This document shows, piece by piece, positions 22,638-35,568 of a stretch of 64,000 nucleotides of DNA (the stretch's first letter is position 1; every line of letters starts with the position of its first letter). The position numbers and the translations under genes were made by a program. The notes below the pieces were generated by a model. It did no database searches. It was not told where the DNA came from and worked only from the letters and a program-made list of their open reading frames with translations. The DNA is from Antedon bifida (taxonomy: Eukaryota; Echinodermata; Crinoidea; Comatulida; Antedonidae). Where the stretch lies: positions 625,001 to 689,000 of the forward strand of contig OY727095.1 in assembly GCA_963402885.1 (NCBI GenBank), given 5' to 3'.

Positions 22638-23455
22638 CTGCTATACAGTAGTTATTAAAGTGCAGCTTAATTTGACATTCATTACAACTGCATGATACAT
22701 GTACTACAGGCACTTGTTTGTTATCATAATCTTTGGTAATATAAATGTAAATTAAATCATGGTGAATATTGTATTTTAATACATGTCATATTATATATAA
22801 AATTGTTTATTTAATATTTGTAAACAATATATTATGTTTAAAATTCAATATTACCTTGGATTTAGTATATTAGTATCTTAAGACAATTGCTAATGCAACC
22901 TAATATACTGCACACATAGAATATCATTTGTAATATGTCAGAATTAAGATTTTGATACAGTCTATTTTGATATGCCAGTATTTTTATAATTTGATGAGTC
23001 ATCTTGAATTTAATTGTAAGACATATTACGCCAAATTTTGTTTAAAATTGTTAGTTTCACAGGATTTGAATGTTGCTATGAGGGGCTTTTCATCGTGATC
23101 ATAATTCTTCAACTATTCTCTCAATTTTTATTCACTGAAAACTGTACAACCATTTAGTTTTTAAAATAGTTCTTTCCTTTTCTTGTGAATTATGTTTATT
23201 ATACCTCCATGGTTTATCTATGTATACAAATAAATGACAGGTAAACAATATTTAATTGTTTCTAATTTTTATCTTTATAAATAAATCTACATTCACACCA
23301 GAACAGAAGATGGCGCTGTTCATTTATTTTTATAATTTTCCATGAAGTTCTGTCTGCACCATCAAACTTTATGTGACAAAATGTGATGTGCCCATATATG
23401 GCATATATCACTACCATATTTGGGCACATCACACTTTTTTTGTCAAACTAGTGTT
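22638..23455 (+). other. Gene 1 3' UTR and conserved 3' flank
   Basis: The stretch is about 98% identical (by eye) to 57731-58540 after gene 2. A possible polyadenylation hexamer AATAAA is at 23229-23234 (58322-58327 in gene 2). Homology to gene 2 stops inside the MITE at 23343-23450. Confidence 0.6.
23343..23450. mobile_element. Short MITE, TCTGTCTNCAC family, right end lost
   Basis: Left arm TCTGTCTGCACCATCAAAC and core GTGATGTGCCCATATATGG are present. The right arm stops after GTCAAACTAGT, whereas the gene 2 copy (58438-58566) continues into the full inverted arm. Another copy is at 42991-43157. Confidence 0.65.
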
Positions 23456-25060
23456 GCTTTAATATCTATCAAACTAATTGTACAGTTTTATATTTCAAAT
23501 TGTTAATTTATAAGATGTAAATATTACAGTTTTATATTTATTTAATTTTTGTAAGTATTATATAGTGTTATATTTGATATTAATTCTATTACACAGTACT
23601 ATAAGTTTTACATTCCAATTGATGTATTAATTGCTATTACAAACATTCAACAAGTTGAATGAGGGAATTGTTATTCTTCAAAGAGCATAGAGCTGCAACA
23701 CTGAAGGCAGAAACATTGCTCAGATGTAAAGTACTAGGCCTAGAAATAAAAGTTAAATTAAAATTACAATTAAACACTATTGCACCTGCAATCTATATTA
23801 TTGTTTTTAAAAATCACCCAAGTGTGTGATGTGATTGAAGAGAGGAGGAGGTTGGTGAGTATAGGGAGATACTGGGGTCCAGGGGTTATGAGGTATCAAA
23901 TTAATCGGATTTGTACCGAGAATGTTTTAAAACTAAATTTGAAACCTGCCCTGGAGCGGGTATAATTGCTAGTAAATAAATAAGTTTTGTTAAGGATAAA
24001 ACACATATTTTCAAGTTGTCTTTCAGGTCTAGTATCAGATTGTGTGTACTTCATTCTTGTATGTCAAGATATTTGAATTTTCCTAATTCAAATTTTATTT
24101 TTAACTTGAATATGCAGATTATATGCCAGTAATTTCGATAATCTACTATTTTTTACAGTATTTTTTTACTTTTTTGATTTTTATTGAGATATTTCAGTTT
24201 ACTTTGTTGGTGCTCAGTACTAAGTATTAACTGTTACAATTCTAAAGGAAATCAATTTTGCTTTTTTAGAAAATTAGACAAATAAATTCATATATTTGAT
24301 TGTAATTGTAATACTTAATTTTACTACTATTGTGTTTTATTACAAAATAATGCAAAAAGATTTTAATTAATAATTGGAATTTTATATTATAGAATTGTAA
24401 GAGTTTAGATATTTTCCTGGATATTTGTTTTCAGTTGTGTGTAGGTTGGATGGGGTGGGGAGAAGGGAAGAGGGCATTGGCATGGGAATGGTGGTTTTGG
24501 AGTTATTATGTAATTATGTATTGGTAGGAATTGTGAATAGAGAATCAGTGTTAACTACTACTATGTATATTATCAAATTAACCTGAGATCAATAAAATAC
24601 ATAATGTATTTTAATGATTATGATAAATTCTTTTTTTAATAAAAACATTTTTTATAATAGATAATTTTGACTTTATTTTATTAGACATTGTTTGTGTGGG
24701 CGTGTTGTGGGAGAGGGAGTGGACTGGATCCAGAATTTGTGATGTGTCAGGGGTTGTAATTAATAATAATCTTTTAAAAAATAGAGTAACATAAAATGTT
24801 TCTAATTTCATCTGGCTGTTTCCAACCTGAACTTTAGATGAGGCTGATACATAACCAGTGAAAACCAACTGGATTTGGAAATGTAATTGCATTTCTTACT
24901 TATTCAATGCTAGATATCTTGTAAATGGACAGAGAATACAAACATTGTGATTGGAGGAGGCTATTAAAGCTATGTTTACACTTCTCCACCATGATATTTT
25001 TTTATTCTCCTCTGTTTATTGATGCATTTACAATTAGATATTTCAAGAAGATCTTGCTCA
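23456..25060. other. Unique spacer after gene 1
   Basis: No gene, RNA gene or clear repeat is seen. The sequence is AT-rich. Short open frames here (23780-23965, 24611-24892 minus) have no domain and no paralogous support. The next duplicon starts at about 25060. Confidence 0.5.
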
Positions 25061-25800
25061 ACCTTAACACGCAAAACAATCTTAGTTTCGGTCAGAATTG
25101 GGTGCTGTACTCCCCAAAAACAGAAACTAGAGGAATGCTTCTCAATAAAAAAAATGATTTATGTTAATATTCCAAATTCAAATTATCTTAATCAGGAATC
25201 ATTCATGGTAAAATACTTTTACAAAGACTTTTTAGCTAATGGGATTGGAGGGCTATGTTATATACTTTTTATATTTTCACTCAAAAGGCAATTTGACGCT
25301 CCATACTCTTTAGAGGTTTACATGTACTACCATCTTGGAACCGACATTTATTCCGTTTTTAGCTGTCAGTAGCGAGAGTACACGTGGGTAAGAAAACGTG
25401 CCGTTTGTTGTTTAAAATTACCATATAGCCTAGGCCTAGGGGAATAATTTAAAGTAAAGGCTTTTGGAAAATAAACATTGAACAAATTCATTGTAAGATA
25501 GTTAGTATCATTGAATGAATACTGTTTAGCAACTTTTTTTAGGCCTAGCCTAGGTAGGCCTAGCTAATTCACCCGCTGCATGCTGCGCGGTGATGATGAG
25601 TTACCATGAATGCCCAGTACTGCAGTAGCGCCCCTAGACCTCCTTTGCTTGCCAGGCCCAATGCGATGCAAAACTGCCACTTTTGTTTGCAAGCGGAGTA
25701 ATTCGGTCCAGTGTGTAATCTTGGTCGCAAACCAATTTAAGCCTAGACTAGCCTCTAGGCTAGGCCTAGCTAGCTAGGAAGTAGTATGTGGACTGTTTAG
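25060..25800. repeat. Second duplicon, start (copy of 1-600)
   Basis: The stretch is collinear with the window start and about 95% identical by eye. It differs by a small insertion near 25565-25665 (contains GCATGCTGCGCGGTGATGATG split by context) and by the longer insertion 25810-27160, which brings in the 26021-26845 element. An open frame at 25019-25372 crosses the duplicon boundary and is not supported as a gene. Confidence 0.75.
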
Positions 25801-26020
25801 GATGTGGACATGGGACATTAACAATCAAAAGCCTGGGCTGAATAAAATAGACTGGTCTGGCCACTAACTAAAGTTCAGACCATATGTATCCGAAGAAGAT
25901 GCCAAAAATGTTTTAAAAAAAGAGGGAAAAACGAAAATAGGCATTTAAGTCTCGAAAACCAATGTTTTTTTTATTATTTATTTTCCACACACAAAATATA
26001 TAACATAGTATTGGTAATAA

Positions 26021-26845
26021 CAAAGAATATATATCACAAGAATGAGTATTCCACGATTTTTGCATGAGAAATTTGTAACAGAGAGCTCCAAAGAGTGATG
26101 CCCGCCCTCATAAGGGCGGATGTATACATACTAAATAAGACTTGATATTATACATGTCACATTACATAGAATTATGATAATATATTTTGCAATTGTAAAC
26201 TATTTTATAATACATATTTATTAACAAACTAGTGTACATTCACTTTTACAGACAATCATTTACTAACATGCTAAATTAGTTCACAAAAAAGGCCTAACAC
26301 AGCAACACCAAAAATCAACGAGTCGTTACTCAGCACGGCCTATTCTTTACCATTGCCGCGTACTACTCTACGCCCGGTAAATTAAGTATTGTTTTTATGA
26401 TATAAATTAGTATAAAATACATGTTATTAATAGGATAAAATGTTAAATGTCATTAACATTTATTTGTTTTACCAGAAACAAGTTAAATATAGGAATATTA
26501 TTAAACTATCCTTTGTGAAAACGCGTAAACACCAACACGCCCGGTCACGCTATCTTAGCGCCCGGTTGATAAAGCGAACTGTTTATACGGCAGTTTTTAC
26601 TAAATAAATTGCATAAAACGAACAATTAAATATCCAAATAGCATTTAACATGATGTTGGCATGTAGTTGAAAACATTTTTTATCATGAAAATACTACCGG
26701 TGGTCCAGCCTTTGATTAGTGAAATCGTCACAAAAAGTTGACATCCCAGATACATCCTCACTTATGGCGGCGCCCTACCACATGGACAATATTACTGTTA
26801 CAGGGAAAATCGCGGATTACTCATTCTTGTGATTTATATTCTTTG
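26021..26845. mobile_element. TIR element, family CAAAGAATATATATCACAAG, independent insertion
   Basis: Left end CAAAGAATATATATCACAAG, right end TTGTGATTTATATTCTTTG. The flanks GGTAATAA (26013-26020) and GTAATAA (26846-26852) form a 7-8 bp target duplication. The interior is the reverse complement of the 3644-4454 copy. There is no counterpart in the first duplicon, so it inserted after the duplication or was lost there. Confidence 0.75.
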
Positions 26846-27185
26846 GTAATAAACATCATTTAGGTAGAAGAAAAAACAGACAAACTAGTTAAATGTCTTA
26901 TATAAACCAAGACATGTAAGAGTGCTAAACTAGCCTCAAATAGGAATAGTAGGCCTAGGTAGGTGTAGCCCTTTTTTGTCCTGGCCCGAACTAGCTAGGC
27001 TATGCCTATTAATTTATTTATAGACTTGGTCTAGGTCTATTCAATTTATTTTGTAATTAATTTGATAATTTAGTCTAAGATAGATGAAGAATGATAAAAA
27101 GGCCTATCTACATTTATTATTTGGTGCATTTTATTTTGCAAACAAATTGTAAACATTGTTTGAACTTATATTTACATTAGCAGGT

Positions 27186-27432
27186 AACAATTCAAAAGCC
27201 ATATACATCTGATGATAGAGGTACTGGTAAAATAAGATATATTGAGACATGGTGTATTCAAATGCCATATACATCTGATGATAGAGGTACTGGTAAAATA
27301 AGATATATTGAGACATGGTGTATTCAAATGCCATATACATCTGATGATAGAGGTACTGGTAAAATAAGATATATTGAGACATGGTGTATTCAAAAGCCAC
27401 ATCTGATGATAGAGGTACAGGTAAAATACCAT
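27186..27432 (+). repeat. 66-bp tandem repeat, about 4 copies (paralogue of 720-1260)
   Basis: The unit is the same as at 720-1260 (GATGATAGAGGTACTGG). Open frames on both strands simply follow the repeat. Confidence 0.9.
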
Positions 27433-27456
27433 AAATCTTTTAATAATAACCCACTA

Positions 27457-27490
27457 CTCTAATAGTAACCCATGGGGGTTACTATTAGAG
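27457..27490. repeat. Perfect palindrome, 15-bp arms
   Basis: CTCTAATAGTAACCC and its exact complement are separated by ATGG. Further AATAGTAACCC words occur at 27700-27760 in the same 400-bp insertion (about 27433-27815), which is absent from the first duplicon. Probably part of a small repeat-derived insertion. Confidence 0.7.
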
Positions 27491-27887
27491 TCACAAAAAC
27501 TATTGACAAAATGACACTAAAATCAACTTTTTTGATAAGGAGATAATGCATGTTGATCTCGAGAGTAGGGTGGATCGAGTGTTTTTGAGTTCTATAAAAT
27601 AAAGTTCAACCAAATTTGTTTATTCGTACTGTTTTATTATTTTGCTATGAGTTGCTGACCGGAAATGTTGGGGGTGGGTTACTATTTTCAGGTGCCTAAT
27701 TTAAGATTAGTAATAGTAACCCACTACTCTAATAGTAACCCTGCTTCTAATAGTAACCCACCCTAAAAAAACAAGCAAAGAATTATAACCCTGGGTTACA
27801 ATTAGAAGATTTACGGTAAGATTGTGACATAATTTATTCAAATGCCATTTGATGACTTTGTTGTTTTATAGAATGTTATTTTTACAG

Positions 27888-28047
27888 GGAAATATTGCTA
27901 GCAATGGAGCTGACATAGGTCTTATGGGGAAACAACAAAAGAATCCAAGCCAATGGGAGATTTGGAACGTGAATGACAATGCTAGATTGACACTACCACT
28001 GAACGCCAACAATGATGAAACATATCCATCAGAATTAGATCAGTCAG
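27888..28047 (+). CDS. Candidate coding exon, open copy (paralogue of 1303-1460)
   Basis: Acceptor TTATTTTTACAG precedes 27888 and donor GTTAGT follows 28047. The 160 bp read through as GNIASNGADIGLMGKQQKN ... ending YPSELDQSG (phase 0 in, 1 out). Most differences from the first copy keep the frame until the 2-bp deletion there. The peptide is not recognised. It could be a 5' exon of gene 2 more than 10 kb upstream, but no joining exon was found. Confidence 0.35.
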
Positions 28048-28503
28048 GTTAGTCAATAAATGATTTGAAATCATTCTTAATGAGAATCTCAGTGGGCTTA
28101 TTCTTGAAAACATTTTAAGTTCATCTCAAAATGAGTCTGTGTGCTTAATTATTTCAAAAGGAACCATTTACCCCACCCTTAACCTAAGTAAATGTATTAG
28201 AAAGAAGCACATCTCAAAGAAAGATAATCAGTGGGCTAAATCTCAAGAACATTTTTTGTCTAAAAGTACAGTAATTTCCTCCTTATTTTTGGTGAATGAC
28301 TGGTCTCAATAGTCATAATGTTGTCTGAATCAACCAGCAACTATCAGCCAATCAACATTCTCCAAAAGTTATGTCTCATCTTTGTCAACAGAGGGCTCAC
28401 TCTACAATTTTAAGCCAATCAACATTCTCTATAAAATGCTTCCTCATACTCATCAATAGAGGGCTCACTTTACACCTATTCTATAAACTAGAATAACTAC
28501 AAC

Positions 28504-29190
28504 CAAAGTATATATATCACAAGAATGAGTAATCCGCGATTTTCCCTGTAACAGTAATATTGTCCATGTGGTAGGGCGCCGCCATAAGTGAGGATGTATA
28601 CAACTTTTTGTGACGGTTACACTAATCTAAGCCTGGACCACCGGTAGTATCAATTTATGTAGTAAAAACTGCAGAATAAACAGTTCGCTTCATCAACCGG
28701 GCGCTACGATAGCGCTACCGGGCGTGTTGGTGTTTACGCGTTTTCACAAAGGATAGTTTAATAATATTTCTATATTTAACTTGTTAATGAAATTTAACAT
28801 TGTATCCTATTAATAACATGTATTTCACACTAATTTACCGGGCGTAGATTAGTATGCGGCAATGGCAAAGAATAGGCAGTGCTGAGTAACGCTTGGTTGA
28901 TTTTTGGTGTTGCTGTTCGGCCTTTTTTGTGAACTAATTTAGCATGGTAGTAAATAATTGTCTGTAGAAGTGAATATACACTAGTTTGTTATTAAATATG
29001 TTTTATAAAATGTTTTACAATTGCAAAATATATTATCATAATTCTATTTAATGTGACATGTATAATATCTATTAAATCAAGTCTTATTTAGTCTGTATAC
29101 ATCCGCCCTTATGAGGGCGGCATCACTCTCTGTTACAATTTTCTCATGCCAAAATCGCGGAATACTCATTCTTATGATATATATTCTTTG
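28504..29190. mobile_element. TIR element, family CAAAGAATATATATCACAAG, orthologue of 3644-4454
   Basis: It occupies the same position and orientation in the second duplicon as 3644-4454 in the first, with about 120 bp of internal deletions. It therefore predates the duplication. Confidence 0.75.
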
Positions 29191-30880
29191 GCTCTTCTCA
29201 GCATAGGTGATTCCTTTATCTTTGTCAATAGAGGGCTCACTTTACAACTTGAAGCCAATCAACATTCTCTAGTGGCCTGTACTGCTTCCTATTTTCCTTC
29301 TCTGCACACACAGACACACAGATCATCATTATTGGGTTTCTCACAACCAGCTTTTCTCCCTATATTTTAAAAACAAAATTCTGTCAATTCTCACAAACCT
29401 TGCTTCCTAAATCGGTATTAATTAAATTATTACTTGACACGTCAGCCAAGAAAAGAGAGGGAATCTGGGAGCACAGTATACTGTACTAGAAAAAAATATA
29501 AATACCTGTTTATATACTCAGTTTTAAAAACCCCATCAAAATAGGGTTCACAAATAATTTTTTTTTCATGCAACTGAAATATTTATTTTTCATCTAATAA
29601 AGAAAGATTATAATGCTTGAATTAAAGTTCATACCTGCTGGTAGATAATATTAGAAAATTTAGACAAGATTTCGGCACTGGGAGAAAATTCAACATACCT
29701 TGTACTGATGTCATAGGAGGTCATAATAAATCTCACAACCTCACATGGTTTCTTCTGATCAAGACATTTGTTAAAATTCGTGGATATGTTATTTGTTCGT
29801 TTATAATAGTTTGTCTTTCCAATATTAATTCTTATTTGAGACAACACACATACTCCAAATTTCATTTCCATCATTTCATATGAAATAATAAAACAAAAAT
29901 ATATATAATAAATATAATATAAAATAAATATTATCGCGCATTTTATAATCGATTATTCAAATTCATTCCTCTTTGTGTTGCCAGGAAATCATTAATAATC
30001 ATAAATATTAAGTAATAATAATAATAATATAATATAAGTTCTACTCCAGCACTTGTATTTAGTATTCATAAACACTATACTTGGCGTATTACACAAAATC
30101 CTAATTTAGGTGATGCATAGAGAGTTACACAACAATACATTCTGTCTGCTCTACTTTCCCTTTGTTCATTGGAAAATCAATAAACACAATAAATTTCTAT
30201 ATATACAGAAGGCAGCCATGCAAGAATGGTTGTTGAAGTCCTATGATATCAGAAATTCTGTTGTCACTTTGCATAACAATACAAATCAATAGAAATGTAC
30301 AGTACCACTGTGTAGAGTAGCGTTTATACTGTAGATTGCCTGTCAGTGAGCGGGGAAAGTGGCTTATACTATAGAGTTTAATAGATTTGTTTTAAGGGAA
30401 AACCTACAAAGTATTGCAAGAATGATATTATTCTTTTTACTGGAAGTTTCTAATATTCTGTAGATTAATTTCACTGTAAGTAAATACTGTTTTTATACTA
30501 TGTATTTAAATTACAAAAATATCAGCTTAACTAATATCAACCTATGAAATGGCAGTAGGCAATAATAGTTTAAACATTATGTTACTAATGCCAACTAAAT
30601 ATAGCCTTGATAAAATCTATTTATATATATATTTTCAACTATTAAATATGTATTGTCCTCCAAAAAACACTAATGAAAAATGAAATTAGTAATGACAGAT
30701 TTTGAATAGGCCAATCACTTCCGTAAAAAACAAACTGTTTTCACTTCTAAAAAGACAAAACAGTTAAATTTAACCAAAAACCCATTTACTTTCATCCAAT
30801 AATTTGTTATTGCACTATATGTGACATACTCAACAAAAATATTCTAAAAATACAATATATTTTTAATCTGATAACATTCC
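29191..30880. other. Second duplicon flank (copy of 4455-6130)
   Basis: Collinear non-coding sequence with small indels. No gene is seen. Confidence 0.6.
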
Positions 30881-31176
30881 ATAAGTAAACAATCTAAAAC
30901 CGCCTAAACGTACCAGATTCGCCTGACGAGCCCCAGGCGCCGAGAGTTTGTCCCTGAGCCATGACGGGGCTCTAGGTACCCCTATGCCTAGTGAAGGAGT
31001 CTATCACGCAGTTAAGATCTTCCAGGTTGGTAACTATGTACTCGCAGCAAGTATTGTAGTATGTTTTTTTCTTTACGGTTGTTGCTGTTTTGGTTATTTT
31101 TGGCTAAAAATAGTGTATTTCATGGCTTAGTTTTTTTTTCAATAGACAATATTACCATGTAGCGTTAATTATAAAT
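30881..31176. other. Insertion unique to the second duplicon, GC-rich and fold-prone
   Basis: Between GATAACATTCC and ATTTTTACTTTAG the first duplicon has no insert. About 100 bp here are GC-rich, with complementary segments GAGCCCC/GGGGCTC (30928-30934, 30964-30970) nested in GTACC/GGTAC, and an alternative CGCCTG/CAGGCG pair. ATTTTTGG near 31096 resembles an Sm site. I cannot match it to a known snRNA, tRNA or 5S gene. It may be an RNA-derived insertion. Confidence 0.35.
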
Positions 31177-31234
31177 ATTTTTACTTTAGATAAAAGATTT
31201 AATTTTACAACAGATATTGTTTCCAATTGGTATA

Positions 31235-31440
31235 ATAATGTTGTTGGTTCATATTTAAGCTAGATGCTGTGTAACTAATACAACAATAGGTTTTAGCTTA
31301 TTATTTGGTTTCATATTCAAGCTAGATGCTGTGTAACTATGTACTGAATACAACAATATGTTTTAGCTTATTATTTGGTTTCATATTCAAGCTAGATGCT
31401 GTGTAACTATGTACTGAACACAACAATAGGTTTTAGCTTT
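31235..31440 (+). repeat. About 70-bp tandem repeat, about 3 copies (paralogue of 6163-6765)
   Basis: Same unit as 6163-6765 (TAGATGCTGTGTAACTA). Confidence 0.85.
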
Positions 31441-31989
31441 GAAATTGTGTGAGGCCCTAGGCTGGTGAATAATGCGTGATTGATAACCGACCTGTAGAGT
31501 GCGCTGTCTATTATTATAATAGGCCTAATAACAATGTTCAATTTACTGTTTTGTGTCTATTAGCATAACCTTTTGGTTTCAGTTTCTTTATAGAATTTAT
31601 TGAAAACGAATTAACGCAGAGTTCAATTTTCGATTAAATAACATAGCATGCAAGACTGATTTTGTAACTCACAGAACGCAGTAAAAAGGGTGTTGGCACT
31701 TTGCATAACAATGTAGGCAGTGGAAGTCTATTGATGTACAGTAGCGTTATGTGCTAGGCCAGGTACAAAAACAAGTTGGCTCATCCAGGTAGAAAAACAA
31801 AATGGCTTTTTAGACTAAAACTTACTTTTTAGAAAACCTACTGTATGATATTCCATAATACTCTTGATATACTGTAGATTCAGTGCAGCAGCCATGTAAG
31901 TTTATAGTAACTTTCACAATTATTTATAAACTGGTGATCCAGTATGATTTTGTATAAAGAATATCTTCCTAACGTTTTCTGTCAATCCG

Positions 31990-32410
31990 TCATGATTTTG
32001 GTCTTCTGGTTTGTTCTTCATTGGTATAAAAGATGCCTGTCTATTAAAATATGGATAAATAAAAGATCATTTCATATAATATTAAACGGCTGATGAATGA
32101 AACAGCAGGCAAAACTGTTTGTGAACAGTTATGATGGTAGGATACATAGTAATGATACATACATGTAATTATTAAAATAATTATTATTTACAGTGTAAAG
32201 AATATTAATTGAAGCAATATTGCTACAGTAGTTATTATTGTGATATAAATTTTGCCTGGAAAAGATGATAACACGTCTTAGCTATATAAATAATAAACTG
32301 TAGTTGTAAAATGAAAGAATCTAGAGCAAAGAACATGTGAGGCATCAAATCTCCAATATTGGAGTATAACCTTATTAAGGGAAGGAGTCTGTGTTTTATG
32401 CTGTATTTTG
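31990..32410. repeat. Inverted copy of 8500-8890
   Basis: Reverse complement of the first duplicon segment next to gene 1. It ends the recognisable duplicon upstream of gene 2; beyond 32565 the sequence is the inverted-repeat nest. Confidence 0.75.
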
Positions 32411-33465
32411 TGTTTAGGGATACGGGATACAAGATACAAGACAAGTATTTTTTACTTCTAATTTTTCGATCACTGAAACTATTAGTTATACTAATATAAA
32501 TTTGCATATTTAAATTTTAAATTGCTTGTGTTGCCAGGAAATCATTAATTATAATCACTAGATGGTACGCTTGCTTCGCCCGCGTACCATCTAGGTCGTG
32601 CCCACAGATGGTTCTCGAATACATAGTAATTTCAGAGTAAAAAACTGGCGATTTCAAATGTACATACCGCAGGTCTATAAAACATTGTCGTTTTCAGAAA
32701 CAAACAAATAAATAGACACAATGATTTATGTAGTCAACCAAAATTAGCACCCTGGGAATTACTTCCGAAAGAGAAATTTGTCACAAAATGAGTCCAAATT
32801 TTTGATTTGGACTCATTTAAACAAACCCAATTGGTGTTTTATATCTAACATTAGGGTTGAGGGTTGGGGAATGAGGATAGGTACAAAGAGGAACAATTTT
32901 TTAATATATTCTTTATATTAAATTATTCTTTATATTTCTTTATTATCCAGTAACAAAATATTTTTTTATAGGCCTATAAATAATATACCACTAAATAGAG
33001 TAAAACATTTCCGATTTAATAACTTTAAAACTGTCACTGTCATAGTCAATTGAAATAGTAAAGTACATGTAACGATACACCACTACGACATTTATATTTT
33101 TTGTAATATTGATTAATACTTACATGCAAGGCACAAACAGAAGATAGGCAATGCAAACGATAAGTTATATAATCTAATCTACGTTTTTATTCTAACAGAA
33201 AAGCAAAAGATAACAAAAGCAATTAAAATGATTATAAAGATAAAGATTAATTAATAATATAAAATAATTATCAAAGTATACGATGGTGGTAACACACAAT
33301 CAAAATACATAAAGCAATTCAAGACTTACAAATATAGCTGAGCCCAAGGCTAATATAAAGCTTTACTTCAGTTGTTCAAAACAGTCAAACAGACTTCTAG
33401 ATACTTCAATAGACTTTAACAGCATTTAGTTTAGCTATCTCAGTATTTGTATTAGGACTGATTAA

Positions 33466-34871
33466 AGACCCCTTCCCTGCAATTTTGGACGTTTTTTGGA
33501 AAATAATACATATATATCACTTTAAAAACATTAAACCATGTCATTCCTTGTCTTAAATGTACGTTTTATGGTAAATTATGATAAAAAGTGAGAAACAATG
33601 CACTACCTAAGTAGCTCGCGGCGATCGACCTCTCGTGGACGGTCTTAGGCCTAGCCTAGCTAGGCTTAGTTTTGTAGGCCTAGCTGGTAAACATCGGTAA
33701 CGTACGAACATCGTACGCTAGCTATATACCTAGCCTGACGTATAGTTGCTGCATTAATTGTTTTTCTATTTTTGCCAGACTCCGTTGATACAAATTGGGG
33801 AAAACCCGGTATTTTCGCTGAAAAGTTAGGAGTCTTCCATTTGTTTTGGCCTCACGATCGATCGAAAAGTGGGCGAATTACAGGTGAAAAACAAAAATAT
33901 CAATCCGCGCGCAATGCATTTTGGGATTTATAGCGGGCCGCTATAATTATTAGAATCGACTTATTTTTCACATTTTTAACCGTTTAAAGACGAAAAAAGT
34001 TATCGCAATAGGACTATATACCGTAGTTCCTCGGGTATAATCCCACCTCGGGTATAATGCCACCCCCGACTTTACGATTACCTTCGCACTCAAGCATATC
34101 CCCGGGCAAAGTCCCAGTGTATAATTTAACATTAGGCCAGAGGTGGGCCTAGGCCTACTGTAGCTAGCTAGGCCGACGTCAATTTCTCCCCAAAAAAATA
34201 GAGTAATTTCTCTGAATTTGGCTGACTTAAAACTCATCAAACATTGTTAAGTTGAATACAATCTTAAGGCTAGCATGCCCCAATCGTCACGTTCTGTACA
34301 TCCTTTCGCCGTCGTGTACATTCTTTCTTGTTGTTTACACTACTGTGCATGCTTGATTACCGTAAAAAAAACACCGCCCTCTATACCGACCGGCTTGTGC
34401 ATTAGAGTTTGTGTCACATGCAACAAACAACAGGCGATTTACACAGAGAGCTCGAGCGTGTGGGTGAACATGGAGAACTCGTATGATCGAGTTCATGTCG
34501 ATTTAGGAAGCTAGGCCTAGATCACATTTTAGGGTATTTTTTAAGTAGAAATCTCGGGGAAAATCTATACGGTAGGCATAGCACAGGTAAGACCAATTAG
34601 GCCGCCTAGGCCTAGATAGCCTGGCCGTCTAATTGCTAGGCCTACATCGGAATATAGCCTTTAGATAGCCTAAATCGTAGCTAGAAGAAATATCGTCATT
34701 TTCAGTTCATGCAGCGGGAAATCCCCGGGTATAGTCCCACCTCCCAAATTCGGGCAAATTTCACGTACAAGGGGGATGGGATTATACCCGGGGAACTACG
34801 GTAGTATTATTTTTACATTAAATATAGTTTGTGATCTTAAATTAGATCTAAAAAACGTAGGGAAGGGGGCT
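33466..34871 (-). mobile_element. TTAA-flanked MITE, AGNCCCCTTCCCT family, copy A (with nested insert)
   Basis: Left end AGACCCCTTCCCT, right end complement of AGCCCCCTTCCCT. TTAA stands on both sides (33462-33465, 34872-34875). The interior matches copies at 34954-35568 and 44469-45094 in reverse. It is enlarged by the nested 34021-34801 element. TTAA target duplications suggest the piggyBac or Kolobok superfamilies; no transposase is present. Confidence 0.8.
34021..34801. mobile_element. 781-bp MITE nested in copy A, TA target
   Basis: CCGTAGTTCCTCGGGTATAA at 34021 is mirrored by TTATACCCGGGGAACTACGG ending at 34801, flanked by TA on both sides. Removing it restores the sequence seen in the sister copies (about 35027 and 44541). 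A TA target suggests a Tc1/mariner-type source. The small open frames inside are not genes. Confidence 0.8.
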
Positions 34872-34953
34872 TTAAATATGGTTAATGTACCACTATTTAT
34901 ATTCTTATGCAGGATATATGGGGTGATCATAATGATCTCATCAAATAACTTAA

Positions 34954-35568
34954 AGTCCCCTTCCCTACGTTTTTTAGATCTAATTTAAGATCACAAACTA
35001 TATTTAATGTAAAAATAATACTATATGGTCCTATTGCGATAACTTTTTTCGTCTTTAAACGGTTAAAAATGTGAAAAATATGTCGATTCTAATAATTATA
35101 GCGGCCCGCTATAAATCCCAAAATGCATTGCGCGCGGATTGATATTTTTGTTTTTCACCTGTAATTCGCCCACTTTTCGATCGATCGTGAGGCCAAAACA
35201 ACTAACTTTTCAGCGAAAATACCGGGTTTTCCCCAATTTGTATCAACGGAGTCTGGCAAAAATAGAAAGACAATTAATGCAGCAACTATACAACGTCAGG
35301 CTAGGTATATAGCTAGCGTACGATGTTCGTACGTTACCGATGTTTACCAGCTAGGCCTACAAAACTAAGCCTAGCTAGGCTAGGCCTAAGACCGTCCACG
35401 AGAGGTCGATCGCCGCGAGCTACTTAGGTAGTGCATTGTTTCTCACTTTTTATCATAATTTACCATAAAACGTACATTTAAGACAAGGAATGACATGGTT
35501 TAATGTTTTTAAAGTGATATATATGTATTATTTTCCAAAAAACGTCCAAAATTGCAGGGAAGGGGTCT
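34954..35568 (+). mobile_element. TTAA-flanked MITE, AGNCCCCTTCCCT family, copy B
   Basis: 615 bp, with TTAA at 34950-34953 and 35569-35572. It lies 82 bp from copy A in opposite orientation, so A and B together can fold into a very long hairpin. Confidence 0.85.

Noticed and set aside
30923..30945. Hammerhead-like word CTGACGAG
   Set aside because: The following segment does not provide the closing helix and GAAA core, and no cleavage triplet pairs properly.
33968..34514. Open frames of 79-90 codons
   Set aside because: They lie inside nested MITEs and include the inverted ends.
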